From positions 290,641 through 354,640 of the forward strand of contig JAOTYD010000001.1 in NCBI GenBank assembly GCA_029862005.1: 64,000 bases of DNA, in the 5' to 3' direction. A program made the translations under genes and the position numbers. Shown in pieces: positions 49,633 to 59,443 of the stretch. Below the pieces are notes generated by a model. The model worked only from the letters and a program-made list of their open reading frames with translations. It searched no databases and was not told the origin of the DNA. Numbering within the stretch: the stretch's first letter is position 1; each line of letters starts with the position of its first letter. Source of the DNA: Gammaproteobacteria bacterium. Its GTDB lineage: Bacteria > Pseudomonadota > Gammaproteobacteria > GCA-001735895.

Positions 49633-51410
49633 TCGCTTGCCGCCTGTGTGGCCGGCGCCAATGCCGCGAACGCGGTATCCAGGTCGTGGGCTAGTTCGTC
49701 GAAGAGTTCGAGTTTTTCGTTGGGGATGTCTTCCCCCATGCGTCGAATCCGTCGAGTGACGGGCAGTGCCAACAGGGTATCCGGGTCGATGCCGTCTTTT
49801 ACCGCCTGTTCGGCGCGTGCAATAAAATCGTCAACCGTTGTGAGCATGGCGATTTGCTTGTCTGGTGAACAGTATCGATCGGTCTCGGAAAATGCAGACT
49901 GACGCAGGAGGGCTTCCACCATGACTTCGGCGTTCACCAAAATCAGCCGTTGGCCCGCGGGTAATGCATCACGCCCGACAATCTTGACCATCTTTTCCAG
50001 TCGCGCCTGCTCCTGGATCAGTTCGAGCATTTGCGCACGCTGCTCCGCCCACCGCACGCCGCCGCCCCGCTGTTGCCACCAACGCGCCGAATTTTCCACA
50101 TACTCGGAGTAGCTCAACAACGGGTGGATCGCTGGATAGAAGCGAGCCTGCGCGCGGGTTCGATCGAGCGCCATAAAGCTTTTGACATAACGCCGCGAAT
50201 GGGCCGTCACCGGTTCCGAGAAATCGCCGCCCGGCGGCGATACCGTACCCATGACCGTTAAAGAGGATTCCTTGCCCGCCAGTGTCGTGACACGACCGGC
50301 GCGTTCAAAGAATTCAGCCAGCCGGCTGGGGAGATAGGCGGGATAACCCTCTTCGGCGGGCAGCTCCTCCAGCCGCCCCGAGATCTCGCGTAGCGCCTCG
50401 GCCCAGCGTGAAATCGAATCGGCGAACAGCGCCACATCGTAGCCCTGATCGCGATAGTATTCGCCAATGGTGATACCGGTGTAAATCGAAGCTTCCCGTG
50501 CCGCCACCGGCATATTCGATGTATTGGCGATCAGCACTGTGCGCTCCATCAATCGCCGGCCCGTGCGCGGATCCTCCAGTTGTGGAAACTCCTCCAGCAC
50601 GCTGGCCATTTCGTTGCCGCGCTCGCCGCAGCCAATGTAGATAATGATGTCGGCGTCGCACCACTTGGCCAGCGTCTGCTGCAGTACGGTCTTGCCGGTG
50701 CCGAACCCGCCGGGCATCGCACCCGCACCACCCTTGCTGATTGTGTAAAGGGTGTCGATCACTCGCTGGCCGGTCAATAGCGGCTGTTCCGGCGTCAACC
50801 GCTGCTTGACCGGCCGCGGTATCCGGATCGGCCATCGCCTGAGCATCGCCACTTCGCGTTCCCCCTGTTCGGAGAGAATACGGGCGATTGGCTGCTCGAG
50901 ACGGTACTCTCCTGCGGGCGCAATCCAGGTTACGCGACCGCCGGCCACGTCTCTCGGCGCGAGGATGCGGTTAGCCAGGCTCGGTGTTTCCTGCACTACG
51001 CCCAGCTGCTGTCCGCTGCAAACTTCATCACCCTCCGCAACTTCCGGTTGGAACGGCCACGCCTGTTCCCGATCCAGATTGGGAATGTCGACACCCGCGT
51101 GGACAAAGTCGCCCTGTCTGCTGGCGATCGTTTCCAGCGGTCGCTGAATCCCGTCGAACATGCGTCCGACCATGCCGGGGCCCAGATCTACTGCCAGCGG
51201 CAACCCACTCCCTTCGATCAAGACTCCCGGTTTCAAGCTCGTCGTATCCTCGAACACCTGAACGGTGATGGAATCGGCATCGAGTCGGATCACCTCCGCC
51301 GTGAGCCGATCTTCCCCCACGAGCACCGCTTCTTTCATTTGAAAATGGCCCTCGGGGCGCGCCTTCAGCACCGCGCCGTTGATCCAGAATACTTCGGCCC
51401 GAGCCGTCAT
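49629..51410 (-). CDS. atpA: V/A-type ATPase subunit A (catalytic)
   Basis: 593 aa. Catalytic subunit with [17 protein letters not shown] (Walker A), the non-homologous insert typical of V/A-type A chains, and [20 protein letters not shown]. Start overlaps the subunit E stop (ATGA). The gene name follows V-type usage, not F-type. Confidence 0.96.
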   Translation of the reverse strand: MTARAEVFWINGAVLKARPEGHFQMKEAVLVGEDRLTAEVIRLDADSITVQVFEDTTSLKPGVLIEGSGLPLAVDLGPGMVGRMFDGIQRPLETIASRQGDFVHAGVDIPNLDREQAWPFQPEVAEGDEVCSGQQLGVVQETPSLANRILAPRDVAGGRVTWIAPAGEYRLEQPIARILSEQGEREVAMLRRWPIRIPRPVKQRLTPEQPLLTGQRVIDTLYTISKGGAGAMPGGFGTGKTVLQQTLAKWCDADIIIYIGCGERGNEMASVLEEFPQLEDPRTGRRLMERTVLIANTSNMPVAAREASIYTGITIGEYYRDQGYDVALFADSISRWAEALREISGRLEELPAEEGYPAYLPSRLAEFFERAGRVTTLAGKESSLTVMGTVSPPGGDFSEPVTAHSRRYVKSFMALDRTRAQARFYPAIHPLLSYSEYVENSARWWQQRGGGVRWAEQRAQMLELIQEQARLEKMVKIVGRDALPAGQRLILVNAEVMVEALLRQSAFSETDRYCSPDKQIAMLTTVDDFIARAEQAVKDGIDPDTLLALPVTRRIRRMGEDIPNEKLELFDELAHDLDTAFAALAPATQAASE

Positions 51411-52051
51411 TGCGAAATCCCCTCATTCTGCTCGAGCAGCAAGTCGGACAATCGGCTCAACACCGCATCGGTGATTGCCGTGTTTTGAGAAGCCAGGCGG
51501 CCGTCCATCACGTAGTCACTCCACTCAATACAGATACCGGGATCAGCGTGTGTATCAATAATCACCGTCGCACCGGCAGCATGATCCCTGATTTTTTTTT
51601 CGATGCTTGCGCGTACGTTTTCCAACGCACCATTACCCAGGATGACACGGATTGCGTTATCGCCAGCCCGCTCCAGGGCTAACGCCAACCAATAACGACA
51701 CCATTGCCATTGTCCCCCCGGATCTTCCCAGGCCTTGCGGAAGCGATCCGAAACAGCCTCGAGCACGCGTTGTTGAGACTCGGTCAAAATTTCCCACTGT
51801 TGCCGACGCAGATCGGAACGTACCCGCGCGAGGTAGCGGCTCTGTTCCAGCACAAGCCGGTTACGCAACTGCTCGACGCTATGTCGAAACAGGCGGCGTG
51901 ATTCGACATGGGCATCCCCACGGATGCGCGCGATCTCGGCATCTCGATTTGCCGCGATTTCACGTAACTCGGTATCGCAATCCTCGGCAACTTTGTCGAG
52001 AAAGAGCGAGACCTGCTGCGGGTCGAAATCGGCCGGTAAGCGTGAATCCAT
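51407..52051 (-). CDS. atpE: V/A-type ATPase subunit E
   Basis: 214 aa. Peripheral-stalk subunit: a long N-terminal helix (DCDTELREIAANRDAEIARI, then RRLFRHSVEQLRNRLVLEQS) and a C-terminal head with VIIDTHADPGICIEW. Five nt after subunit F, and overlapping subunit A. Confidence 0.85.
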   Translation of the reverse strand: MDSRLPADFDPQQVSLFLDKVAEDCDTELREIAANRDAEIARIRGDAHVESRRLFRHSVEQLRNRLVLEQSRYLARVRSDLRRQQWEILTESQQRVLEAVSDRFRKAWEDPGGQWQWCRYWLALALERAGDNAIRVILGNGALENVRASIEKKIRDHAAGATVIIDTHADPGICIEWSDYVMDGRLASQNTAITDAVLSRLSDLLLEQNEGISQ

Positions 52052-52056
52052 CTCGA

Positions 52057-52368
52057 TCAGCTCAATCCCAACACGCGTCGCGCCGGAGCAACCACACGAT
52101 CCAAAGCGAGTTCATTGCTGGCCATGGTCGGTACGACTATGACCGGAGGTGTTGGCTCGGTAGAAATCAATTCTTGCAAACGCGTCTGAATCACATCGGC
52201 ATGCGCTTGATTAAGAATGACCAGGTTCGAATTCCGCCGCGCCTCACGCAATGCCTGCCATACGGCATCCGCTTCCGCCGGCGTGACCCGTGGCTGCACA
52301 CCGACCAGCGCGAAACCGTCGGCGGTGATCGCTTCTCCGATATAAGTGACGCGTAGCGCGTCCTTCAT
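52057..52368 (-). CDS. atpF: V/A-type ATPase subunit F
   Basis: 103 aa. Rotor-associated subunit; VTYIGEAITADGFALVGVQP and NLVILNQAHADVI show the small alpha/beta F fold. Overlaps subunit K by ATGA. Confidence 0.85.
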   Translation of the reverse strand: MKDALRVTYIGEAITADGFALVGVQPRVTPAEADAVWQALREARRNSNLVILNQAHADVIQTRLQELISTEPTPPVIVVPTMASNELALDRVVAPARRVLGLS

Positions 52369-52718
52369 CCTAATCGATTAAGGATCATGATGGAGATGAT
52401 CAGGCCATAAATCGCGATCCCTTCGGCGAGGCCGACAAATACCAGGGTCCGTCCAAACAAGTCCGGTTTTTCCGCGATGGCGCCGATCGCGGCGGCACCC
52501 ACGCCGCCGACCGCGATGCCGGCGGCCAGGGCGGAAAGACCCGTGGCCAGGGCGGCCGCCATATACCCCCAACGTAAAACGCCGGGATCCACCACAGTTT
52601 CGGCGTCGGCAGCCAGGGCGACTGGTGGGAACAACAACAGCGACAGATACGCGACTGTGGCGATCAACGCCATGATCGCGGTCGCGCTCAATAAGAATCT
52701 TATTTTATTTTGTAGCAT
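52365..52718 (-). CDS. atpK: V/A-type ATPase proteolipid subunit K
   Basis: 117 aa membrane rotor subunit. An N-terminal helix (~7-33, possibly a cleaved signal), then the two-helix hairpin with LAAGIAVGGVGAAAIGAIAE and an ion-binding Glu in VGLAEGIAIYGLI. A single-hairpin c-ring unit, unlike the four-helix NtpK. Na+ versus H+ cannot be told from this pattern. A good Shine-Dalgarno (AGAGGAAG) precedes the ATG. Confidence 0.9.
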   Translation of the reverse strand: MLQNKIRFLLSATAIMALIATVAYLSLLLFPPVALAADAETVVDPGVLRWGYMAAALATGLSALAAGIAVGGVGAAAIGAIAEKPDLFGRTLVFVGLAEGIAIYGLIISIMILNRLG

Positions 52719-52733
52719 CGATTCACTTCCTCT

Positions 52734-54629
52734 TTAGGCAAACCGGGTATCGTTCGGTAATGTTAAGGGACGGAACGGCCGACCTTCCCCAACCAGGAAA
52801 CGTCGGAAGAATTCGAACATTACTAGACGCGTGGTCTGAATGGAAACCACCAGCCCTTCCAGGGCAATGACGATTGCGTTGCCGATAATGAAAACGACAA
52901 TCTTACCCAGTATACTCCCGGGCATTTCGGCAAGTGCTATTACAGCCACGCTTAAACCAGCGTGGGCCAGGGCGAACGCCCCCAGACGCGCGAAGGAAAG
53001 TGTGTTGATGAGGAGCTGGAACACGATCTCCAGCAGCTCGGCGAGTTCCTTGAAGACCGCTGGCAGCACCCCGGCAAAACCCTGCTTATGGTAACCACGC
53101 ATGCCGACGGCGGTGAACAACCATACCAGTGACGCGAAGACCACCAGCAATGCAGCGGTTATGGAAAACCAACCCAATGGCAGCGCGAGATACATGATCA
53201 CGATCGGCGCTTCCACAGCCCACCAACGACGAAGCCGGCCACGCCACAGCGCCTGCAGCGCGAAGAGCAGCATGCTGGCAAAAATAGCGATGAACCCGAA
53301 CACGATGGGGATGCCGAGCACCCACAAAGGCTCCTCGATGGGCCTGAGCCACAACGCGGGTAGAATATGCTCATTGGCAAACAATGATCCATAGAGAAAT
53401 CCAAACGCCACTGAACTGATTCCGCCGGCAATCAGCAACTCCAGCACCGGAACCCACCGGCGAGCGAAGTAACCGATGACAATCAAAACCGCACCTTGTC
53501 CTACGTCGCCGAACATATAACCGAACATCAATGGCGTCATTATAGCGAGCAATGGACTCGGATCTACCTCGTCGGCGGCGGGCACACCAAAACCACGCAC
53601 GAAGGTTTCAAACCGTTGGATCCACCGCGGATTATCGAGCTGCACTGGCGGTAGCCCGTGTTGTTGCGCCGATTCCCGGTTGATCAGGAATGGCACATTG
53701 TCGGATTGCAGGCTTGTCACCAGCTCGTCGTAACGGGTCTCCGGAACCCATCCGCCAAGCCAGACGAAACGTTTTCCGGTGAGCGAGTCCGCCAGCGTTT
53801 CGTTTACCCAGCGATGGCGATTGAGCAACCACAGGTCGCCGGCCATACCGGTGCGCTGATTGAGTTCTTCGAGCTCAGCGACAAGTTTTTCATGGATAGA
53901 CGCTTGTTCGGTCAGCAAGCCGCGCGCCTGTTCAAGGGCTTCGGTGCTGGATGCCTTCAGCCCCGCTGGAACACTGACAAACCGCATACCGCGGCTATGG
54001 AAGCGTCGCTCCAGTTCGCCAAGCGCATCGGCATCGGTAACACCTACCACCAAAACGCGCTCTTTGCCGGGCTCCTCGTCATCCCCGTGCTTTACTGGAT
54101 AGGCGCGCCCGATGATTTGCCCATGGCGCGCGTCCAGGACATCGACGTCATCCGCCGTTCCCAGGGCGACGAAAGGGGGGAACGCGCGAGATGGATCATG
54201 CGCCAACAGCGCAATATCGAACTCTTGCGGGGGTAACGACTCCAGGCAAACTACCAGCACCTCGAGCTCTTCGAGCCGAGTACTGGCTTTGCGTAACTGG
54301 TTTATGATGGGTTTGGCCTGTTGCAACCAGTCGTGGCAACGTCGTTCCAGCTCTGGCAACACGAGCTCGGTAGACTGATTGCGCCGCTCCATATCGATCA
54401 GCGTCATATCCGGTTTCGGCAGCCATTGTGCGATGCTCTCCAGATTTTGTCCCACGGTAACCAGTCGTTCCAACAAGCCGGACTCTGATGCCACTTCAAA
54501 TGGAGTTTGTGGCCGATCATACTGGCATAATTCAATAACCTTTAAACGACCGAGAATATCCAGGGCAGCAGTGACCGAACTGCGATCAACCAACAAATCG
54601 ACCCAGATCATTTCCACTGGCCTGAACAT
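52734..54629 (-). CDS. atpI: V/A-type ATPase subunit I (a)
   Basis: About 631 aa from the ATG at 54629, which overlaps the previous stop by one base (TAATG). N-terminal cytoplasmic half (~1-350), then seven or eight membrane helices (~375-600) with GQGAVLIVIGYFARRW and the helix holding LINTLSFARLGAFALAHAGL, where the conserved Arg lies. The frame extends to 54698 without support. Confidence 0.92.
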   Translation of the reverse strand: MFRPVEMIWVDLLVDRSSVTAALDILGRLKVIELCQYDRPQTPFEVASESGLLERLVTVGQNLESIAQWLPKPDMTLIDMERRNQSTELVLPELERRCHDWLQQAKPIINQLRKASTRLEELEVLVVCLESLPPQEFDIALLAHDPSRAFPPFVALGTADDVDVLDARHGQIIGRAYPVKHGDDEEPGKERVLVVGVTDADALGELERRFHSRGMRFVSVPAGLKASSTEALEQARGLLTEQASIHEKLVAELEELNQRTGMAGDLWLLNRHRWVNETLADSLTGKRFVWLGGWVPETRYDELVTSLQSDNVPFLINRESAQQHGLPPVQLDNPRWIQRFETFVRGFGVPAADEVDPSPLLAIMTPLMFGYMFGDVGQGAVLIVIGYFARRWVPVLELLIAGGISSVAFGFLYGSLFANEHILPALWLRPIEEPLWVLGIPIVFGFIAIFASMLLFALQALWRGRLRRWWAVEAPIVIMYLALPLGWFSITAALLVVFASLVWLFTAVGMRGYHKQGFAGVLPAVFKELAELLEIVFQLLINTLSFARLGAFALAHAGLSVAVIALAEMPGSILGKIVVFIIGNAIVIALEGLVVSIQTTRLVMFEFFRRFLVGEGRPFRPLTLPNDTRFA

Positions 54630-55492
54630 TATGCCGTACTCCCCAATATTTCCGGTCGCTCCCATCCGCACGAGCGCGCCACCAGAAACGCCCGACAACG
54701 TTCGTACTGCAACAGTTCGAGCAAGCAGTAGATCAGGACCAGACCAACATGGAACGGATCACCGCCAATCAGTCCCCGCAATTCGCGCGTAAGCTCGTCA
54801 CGTAGTCGCCATTGAGCAGTCAGATCCGCGGTGTTATTGGTGTTCGCCTGTTTACGTAAATCGAGTATTCGCGTTCTGTGCCGAAGAATGCTTTTGGCGA
54901 GCCTTCTGAGCACGTAAGCTTCCCGTCCTGATACGGAAGGACAGGAGGCGGTAAAGTCCGACAACCAGCGATCGAATGGTGACGATGTCGACAGGTATTG
55001 ATGGTAGGGCGTTTGCTCCAATCGTTTGCTTCGTTCATCTATGTGTAACGAGAAGATCGGTTTTAGCATCGCATCGATCTGCTCTGGAGGCTCGATATCG
55101 GCTTCTGTGAGTAATCGTTGCACCCACACGAGATTACTCGCCAGATATAGCCAACGTTTGACACCGATCCAGCGGTTTGGCAACAGGCGGCCAACATTGT
55201 CGAGCAGGTTCAGCAAATGTTGCCGCAGGCTACCTTCAATCGTGTTAGTGTCCGGAGAGCGCGGCAAATCTGCGACCCAATGGGACAGACCATTGCTTCG
55301 CATCCGCTCAATCAGGTTGTCGAGATCGCTGGCATCGGCGACATAGTGCCAGCGGGCTTCATCGGGCATGGCGCCGATGCGCGCCCTAACCCGTGCCTGT
55401 ATATCGGCGTATCGGAAAAATGAAATTCCAGGCAAGATGGCCAGTCTCTCGGATAACTTAATGTTTATTATGTAATAATCATTCTCTTGCAC
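54629..55492 (-). CDS. atpC: Putative V/A-type ATPase subunit C
   Basis: 287 aa, first gene of the minus-strand ATPase run. Weakly conserved, helical, with NRWIGVKRWLYLASNLVWVQ and FDRWLSDFTASCPSVSGREA. Position (directly before subunit I) and size suggest the AC39/C family, which connects rotor and membrane ring. GTG start; the true N-terminus may be nearer MPDEARWHYV. Identification rests mainly on context. Confidence 0.6.
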   Translation of the reverse strand: MQENDYYIINIKLSERLAILPGISFFRYADIQARVRARIGAMPDEARWHYVADASDLDNLIERMRSNGLSHWVADLPRSPDTNTIEGSLRQHLLNLLDNVGRLLPNRWIGVKRWLYLASNLVWVQRLLTEADIEPPEQIDAMLKPIFSLHIDERSKRLEQTPYHQYLSTSSPFDRWLSDFTASCPSVSGREAYVLRRLAKSILRHRTRILDLRKQANTNNTADLTAQWRLRDELTRELRGLIGGDPFHVGLVLIYCLLELLQYERCRAFLVARSCGWERPEILGSTA

Positions 55493-55555
55493 ACAACTTC
55501 ATTCGCCATGATCAAGATCAAGTCCGATCGAATTGCTCGAGATAGATTTCGTTAG

Positions 55556-55879
55556 ATGAAGCCAACTATGACGAATCCGATTCAGCAGGTGCTGGAGGCC
55601 GAACGGGAAGCCAAGGAGAGGATAAAACGCACCCAGCAGGAGGCTGAGGCGGCTGTAAGCGACGCGCGTCGAAACGCCAAGCAGTTACTAAGGCGTAATG
55701 AGCAGCGCACCCAGAAAGTGCTAATACTTTATGAAGAAAAGCAGAAACAATTGACGGAAGCCGAGGCTGAGCGATTACGCCAGCAGACGGGCGCTGAACT
55801 GAAGCATGCCCAAACCAGGGTTAATGAGAATTTTGAGGTCCTGGTTGACGAGACTTTTGCTGCTTTCTGGCCCAAATAA
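55556..55879 (+). CDS. V/A-type ATPase stalk subunit G/H-like
   Basis: 107 aa fully helical protein (AEREAKERIKRTQQEAEAAV, then LKHAQTRVNENFEVLVDE), the profile of V/A-type subunit G/H, partner of E in the peripheral stalk. It is on the opposite strand from the other eight subunits, separated by 63 bp that must contain back-to-back promoters. Start at 55556 or 55568. Confidence 0.8.
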   Translation: MKPTMTNPIQQVLEAEREAKERIKRTQQEAEAAVSDARRNAKQLLRRNEQRTQKVLILYEEKQKQLTEAEAERLRQQTGAELKHAQTRVNENFEVLVDETFAAFWPK

Positions 55880-56228
55880 ACACCCATAATCGGCGTTCGT
55901 TAACCGCACAACCACCATAGATCCTGCGCTACTTCTCCGTCATCCCCGCAACTCTCCCATTGCCTTGTTTTAGCGGACTGCCGCGAAAGCAAAGCTTCTT
56001 CCGGCAGATTATGTGGCTGCATATGTGACTAGTTCACGTGGAAGATTTGTTAGTATCTGTCCACATGGATCGATTCTCTGGTTCAGGGTTAAACTCCCGC
56101 CACATGGAGTTTTGCGAGGATTAGTTGTGTATTGTTATGCTTCGTTGTGCAAAGTCCCGCAACAGGTACCACATCAATTATTGGGAAAAATAAATAAAAG
56201 TGATCGGTACACAAAGCATTAAACTAGT
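55880..56228. other. Gene-free right end of module 2
   Basis: About 350 bp between the stalk gene and the second arm block. A 69-aa frame (56013-56222) has no start signal or motif. I see nothing else. Confidence 0.6.
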
Positions 56229-56337
56229 GTGCCAATTTTGTGCCCTAACTACTGGCAGTTACTGCTATTTACTGGCACTAATGGGAACGGGAAGCGCGTA
56301 AGTAACTGATTTTATTAAGTTAGAAAAATAAAATTCT
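56229..56337. repeat. Conserved arm block, copy 2
   Basis: 109 bp closely similar to copy 1. Heptamers ACTGGCA, ACTGCTA, ACTGGCA at 56251, 56261 and 56271 keep the 10-bp period. Followed by att copy 3. Confidence 0.85.
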
Positions 56338-56385
56338 GACTGAAAATACTCGTGTCGGTGGTTCGATTCCGCCCCTGGGCACCAT
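56338..56385 (+). repeat. att copy 3 (tRNA-Phe 3' end, 47/48)
   Basis: One substitution (ACTCG for CCTCG after GAAAAT) relative to 42322-42369. Junction of modules 2 and 3. Confidence 0.92.
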
Positions 56386-56488
56386 TCCTTCTTCCAGAAT
56401 TCTTCCTTAATCTCTAAATCGACCCCAAGATTACTTCCTGTTAGCTGGCCTGTATCCAGGGTTTGGACTCAATGTATTCCCTGTGCTG

Positions 56489-57301
56489 CTAACGGTTGGT
56501 ACGAGCACGTAGGAAGAACTGGGCTGTCATTAGTAGAATTAGAGACACGGCGAGGACCATTGTGCCGATGGCATTCACCTCTGGTGTGATGCCCCTTCGG
56601 ATCGAAGAAAAAATATAAATCGGAAGTGTGGTATTTGCTCCCGCGACGAAAAAAGAAATGATGAAATCATCGAAACTGAAGGTAAAGCTGAGCAGGAAAC
56701 CTGCCAGGATAGCGGGGTATATTTGCGGGAGCGTAACCTGGTAAAAGGTGCGCCAGGGAGTTGCATACAAATCCATCGAGGCCTCGATCAGGGAGCGGTC
56801 CATGCCGGCGATGCGGGCGCGTACCAGGATGATCACGAGCGACATCGTAAACAACGTATGCGCCGCGATAACCGAAACGTATCCCATGTGCAGTTTCGGC
56901 GGCTTTGTGCCTTCCGGCCAGATTGAGGCCAGTAAAGGATTCAGAAAATCAAAAACCGTCACCAGCGCCACCAGCGTGGCGATGCCGATAACAATGCCCG
57001 GTATCATGACCGATATGTAGATCAGTCCGTCAAACAGGACGCGCATCGTTCCCTTCAGGCGTTGCAGGGCCAGCGCCGCCGCCGTACCCATCAGGCTCGA
57101 TAAAATCGCGACCGAGAAGGCGACGATCAGGCTGGTGACGAAAGCGTCACCGACAAACGGATTGGACAGCGCTTTGCCGTACCACTGGACGGATAAGCCC
57201 CGAAGCTCGCTGGCGTGTCGACCGGCATTGAAACTGAACAACACGATGATGCCGATTGGCACGTACAAGAAGAGAAAAACGGCAATAGCGTAGATTCGCA
57301 C
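56489..57301 (-). CDS. potC: Polyamine-type ABC transporter permease (PotC-like)
   Basis: 270 aa inner-membrane permease with six helices and the EAA loop (EASMDLYATPWRTFYQVTLP) that contacts the ATPase. Start MRIYAIAVFLFLYVPIGI. Last gene of the potA-D-B-C run; 12 nt after potB. The spermidine/putrescine assignment is by family; the actual substrate is untested. Confidence 0.88.
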   Translation of the reverse strand: MRIYAIAVFLFLYVPIGIIVLFSFNAGRHASELRGLSVQWYGKALSNPFVGDAFVTSLIVAFSVAILSSLMGTAAALALQRLKGTMRVLFDGLIYISVMIPGIVIGIATLVALVTVFDFLNPLLASIWPEGTKPPKLHMGYVSVIAAHTLFTMSLVIILVRARIAGMDRSLIEASMDLYATPWRTFYQVTLPQIYPAILAGFLLSFTFSFDDFIISFFVAGANTTLPIYIFSSIRRGITPEVNAIGTMVLAVSLILLMTAQFFLRARTNR

Positions 57302-57313
57302 TGTTTTTCCCCT

Positions 57314-58177
57314 TTACATCAACGATTCGTCGCGGCCAGTTTTACTGCGCATCATCATCCGCATATACAGGCTGACCGTGATCAGCATGATGACTACCAG
57401 CGTGACCGATACCGCGGCGCCAAAAGGCCAGTTGCGCGACTGCAGGAATAAATCGACCAGCGCATTGCCAATGAAGAACACCTTGCCGCCGCCAAGAAAC
57501 GCCGGGATCAGAAATTCTCCCATCAACAGGATAAACACCAGCATGCAGCCGGTTGCTATTCCTGGCATCGACAGAGGCAGCGTGATTTGCATAAAGGTTT
57601 TAAATGGCGAGCCTCCCAAATCACTGGAGGCTTCCAACAGGCTCTTGTCGAGTTTTTCCAGCGAGACAAATATGGGAAACACCATCAACGGCAGATAACC
57701 ATAGACAATGCCCACCAGGACCGCGCCCGGGGTATTGATCAGCCGCACACCCTCGATGCCGATGAACTCCAGCAATGTCGGGATGCCGCGTCCGCCCAGG
57801 ATGAAAATCCAGGCATAGGTGCGTACCAGCAGGCTGGTCCAGAAGGGCACTATTACCAGGACAAGCAGAAGGAGTTTAAATCGTCGGCTCACTCTCAAAG
57901 CCAGATAGTAGGCCAGCGGGTAAGCCACAATCAGGCTCAACAAAGTCCCCAAAGGGGCAATTAACATCGTGTTCTGGAATGCCTTCAGGCGTGAAGGAAG
58001 ATTGGCATACTGTTCAAGCGTAAAACCGCCGGCATATCCTCCTACCGCCGCGCGTTCACCAAAACTGAAAACCAGGATAACGATGAGAGGTAAGATCAGC
58101 AGGAACAGGAACCACATTGAAGTGGGAGCTAACAAAGCAGCTGTTAGCCAGCGGTTCGGCTTACTGTCTTCTCTCAT
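57314..58177 (-). CDS. potB: Polyamine-type ABC transporter permease (PotB-like)
   Basis: 287 aa, six helices, with EASSDLGGSPFKTFMQITLP as the EAA loop and the periplasmic entrance region after helix 1. It forms the heterodimeric channel with PotC. 30 nt after potD. Confidence 0.88.
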   Translation of the reverse strand: MREDSKPNRWLTAALLAPTSMWFLFLLILPLIVILVFSFGERAAVGGYAGGFTLEQYANLPSRLKAFQNTMLIAPLGTLLSLIVAYPLAYYLALRVSRRFKLLLLVLVIVPFWTSLLVRTYAWIFILGGRGIPTLLEFIGIEGVRLINTPGAVLVGIVYGYLPLMVFPIFVSLEKLDKSLLEASSDLGGSPFKTFMQITLPLSMPGIATGCMLVFILLMGEFLIPAFLGGGKVFFIGNALVDLFLQSRNWPFGAAVSVTLVVIMLITVSLYMRMMMRSKTGRDESLM

Positions 58178-58207
58178 CGTTATCCGTCGTTAAGTCCTAC
58201 ACCTGGA

Positions 58208-59374
58208 TCAGGCAGACTTGAAACGCGCTATGACCTCGGCGCGGATCGGGTCGGTCAGTGTCTGTGCTGCCCCAAATTCGAGGCCATTCATCAGCTCTGC
58301 CGCAGGATGCAGAATAGGATCATTAGCCAACGCATCTGGCTGCAACGCAATCGCACGGGCATCGGTAGGCGCATAGCCATGAACCGCGGCGTCTCGAGCC
58401 TGAATATAGGGGTCCTGCATGTAGTTGATGAAAGCATAGGCGGCATCCCGATGAGGTGCACCTTTTGGAATCGCGTAGAAGTCCGACCAGATCTCGCCAC
58501 CATCGGTCGCGATCACGTACTCCATTTCCGGTAGATCATTGTTGAGCTGGGTGCCGTCGCCGTTCCAGCAGATCGACATCCATGCGTCACCGCTGCGAAT
58601 ACCTGGCTGATAATCAGAGGTTATAGCGAACAGATGCGGCTTGGATTTGACCAGCAGTGCTTCAGCCTCGGCCAGTTCTTTGGCATCAATCGAATTGAAT
58701 GAATAGCCCAGTGCACACAGTGCCGCGCCGATGGTGGTCAGCTGGTAATCATGCACAATGGTATGACCGGAGCCCTTGCCCATGGTTACATCGAAGAAAT
58801 CTTTCCAGGACTTGGGCTTGCTCTTGATTTTCTTGGTATTGACGATAAATCCCGTGGTTCCCCAGTTCTTCGGCACGCAATACACCTTACCGTTTACCGT
58901 AGCGGGACCGGCGAATTTTGGGTTGTTGGCCGCGGCATCGTAATTGGGGATGCGGGACAAATCCAGCTCCTCGATCAGGTCGAGCGCGACATAGTTGGAA
59001 ATCGTGTAGTTGGTCGGCACGAAAACATCCCAACCCGTCCCGCCAGCCTGTAACTTGGCCAGCATTTCTTCATTCGAACCAAACGCATTGACCTGGATAT
59101 GCACGCCCGTCAATTCGGAAAATTCATCCAGGTTGACCTGGTTCCAGTAGTTCGGCCAGGTGGAAAATACCAGGCGGTCGCCCAGGTCACCAAATGCGTG
59201 GGCCTTGCCTGACCACAGCGATGGCACGGCCGTGCCCATTACGGTCATTGCCGTACCTAGCCCGGTTACGCCCAGAAAATGCCTGCGTGAAATTGAGCCA
59301 TTCTGATAGCTGCGAAAATACTTCATGAACTTTTTGGCGCTTATCGGTTTATTATCATCGTTAGTTTTACTCAT
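58208..59374 (-). CDS. potD: Polyamine-type periplasmic binding protein (PotD-like), Tat signal
   Basis: 388 aa. A twin-arginine motif SRRHFLGVTG (~29-38) precedes a hydrophobic stretch ending AHAF, so export is by the Tat pathway, unusual but seen in some PotD-like proteins. The mature part has the PotD/PotF fold: LVFSTWPNYW, GWDVFVPTNYTISNYV, YCVPKNWGTTGFIVN, MSICWNGDGTQL. Aromatic residues of the kind that cradle polyamines are frequent. 30 nt upstream of potB. Confidence 0.88.
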   Translation of the reverse strand: MSKTNDDNKPISAKKFMKYFRSYQNGSISRRHFLGVTGLGTAMTVMGTAVPSLWSGKAHAFGDLGDRLVFSTWPNYWNQVNLDEFSELTGVHIQVNAFGSNEEMLAKLQAGGTGWDVFVPTNYTISNYVALDLIEELDLSRIPNYDAAANNPKFAGPATVNGKVYCVPKNWGTTGFIVNTKKIKSKPKSWKDFFDVTMGKGSGHTIVHDYQLTTIGAALCALGYSFNSIDAKELAEAEALLVKSKPHLFAITSDYQPGIRSGDAWMSICWNGDGTQLNNDLPEMEYVIATDGGEIWSDFYAIPKGAPHRDAAYAFINYMQDPYIQARDAAVHGYAPTDARAIALQPDALANDPILHPAAELMNGLEFGAAQTLTDPIRAEVIARFKSA

Positions 59375-59443
59375 CTTATGCCCTCATCGAAAACGATCCG
59401 TTATAATCACAAAGACCATGACTGCCGGATTTACAGCCAGGTC

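Larger units (their letters stand above)
47420..56385. mobile_element. tRNA-Phe module 2: V/A-type ATPase island
   Basis: 8.97 kb between att copies 2 and 3. Holds only the nine-gene V/A-type ATPase and about 350 bp of featureless sequence at its right end. No integrase or transposase. Att at the right end differs at one of 48 positions. Confidence 0.7.
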
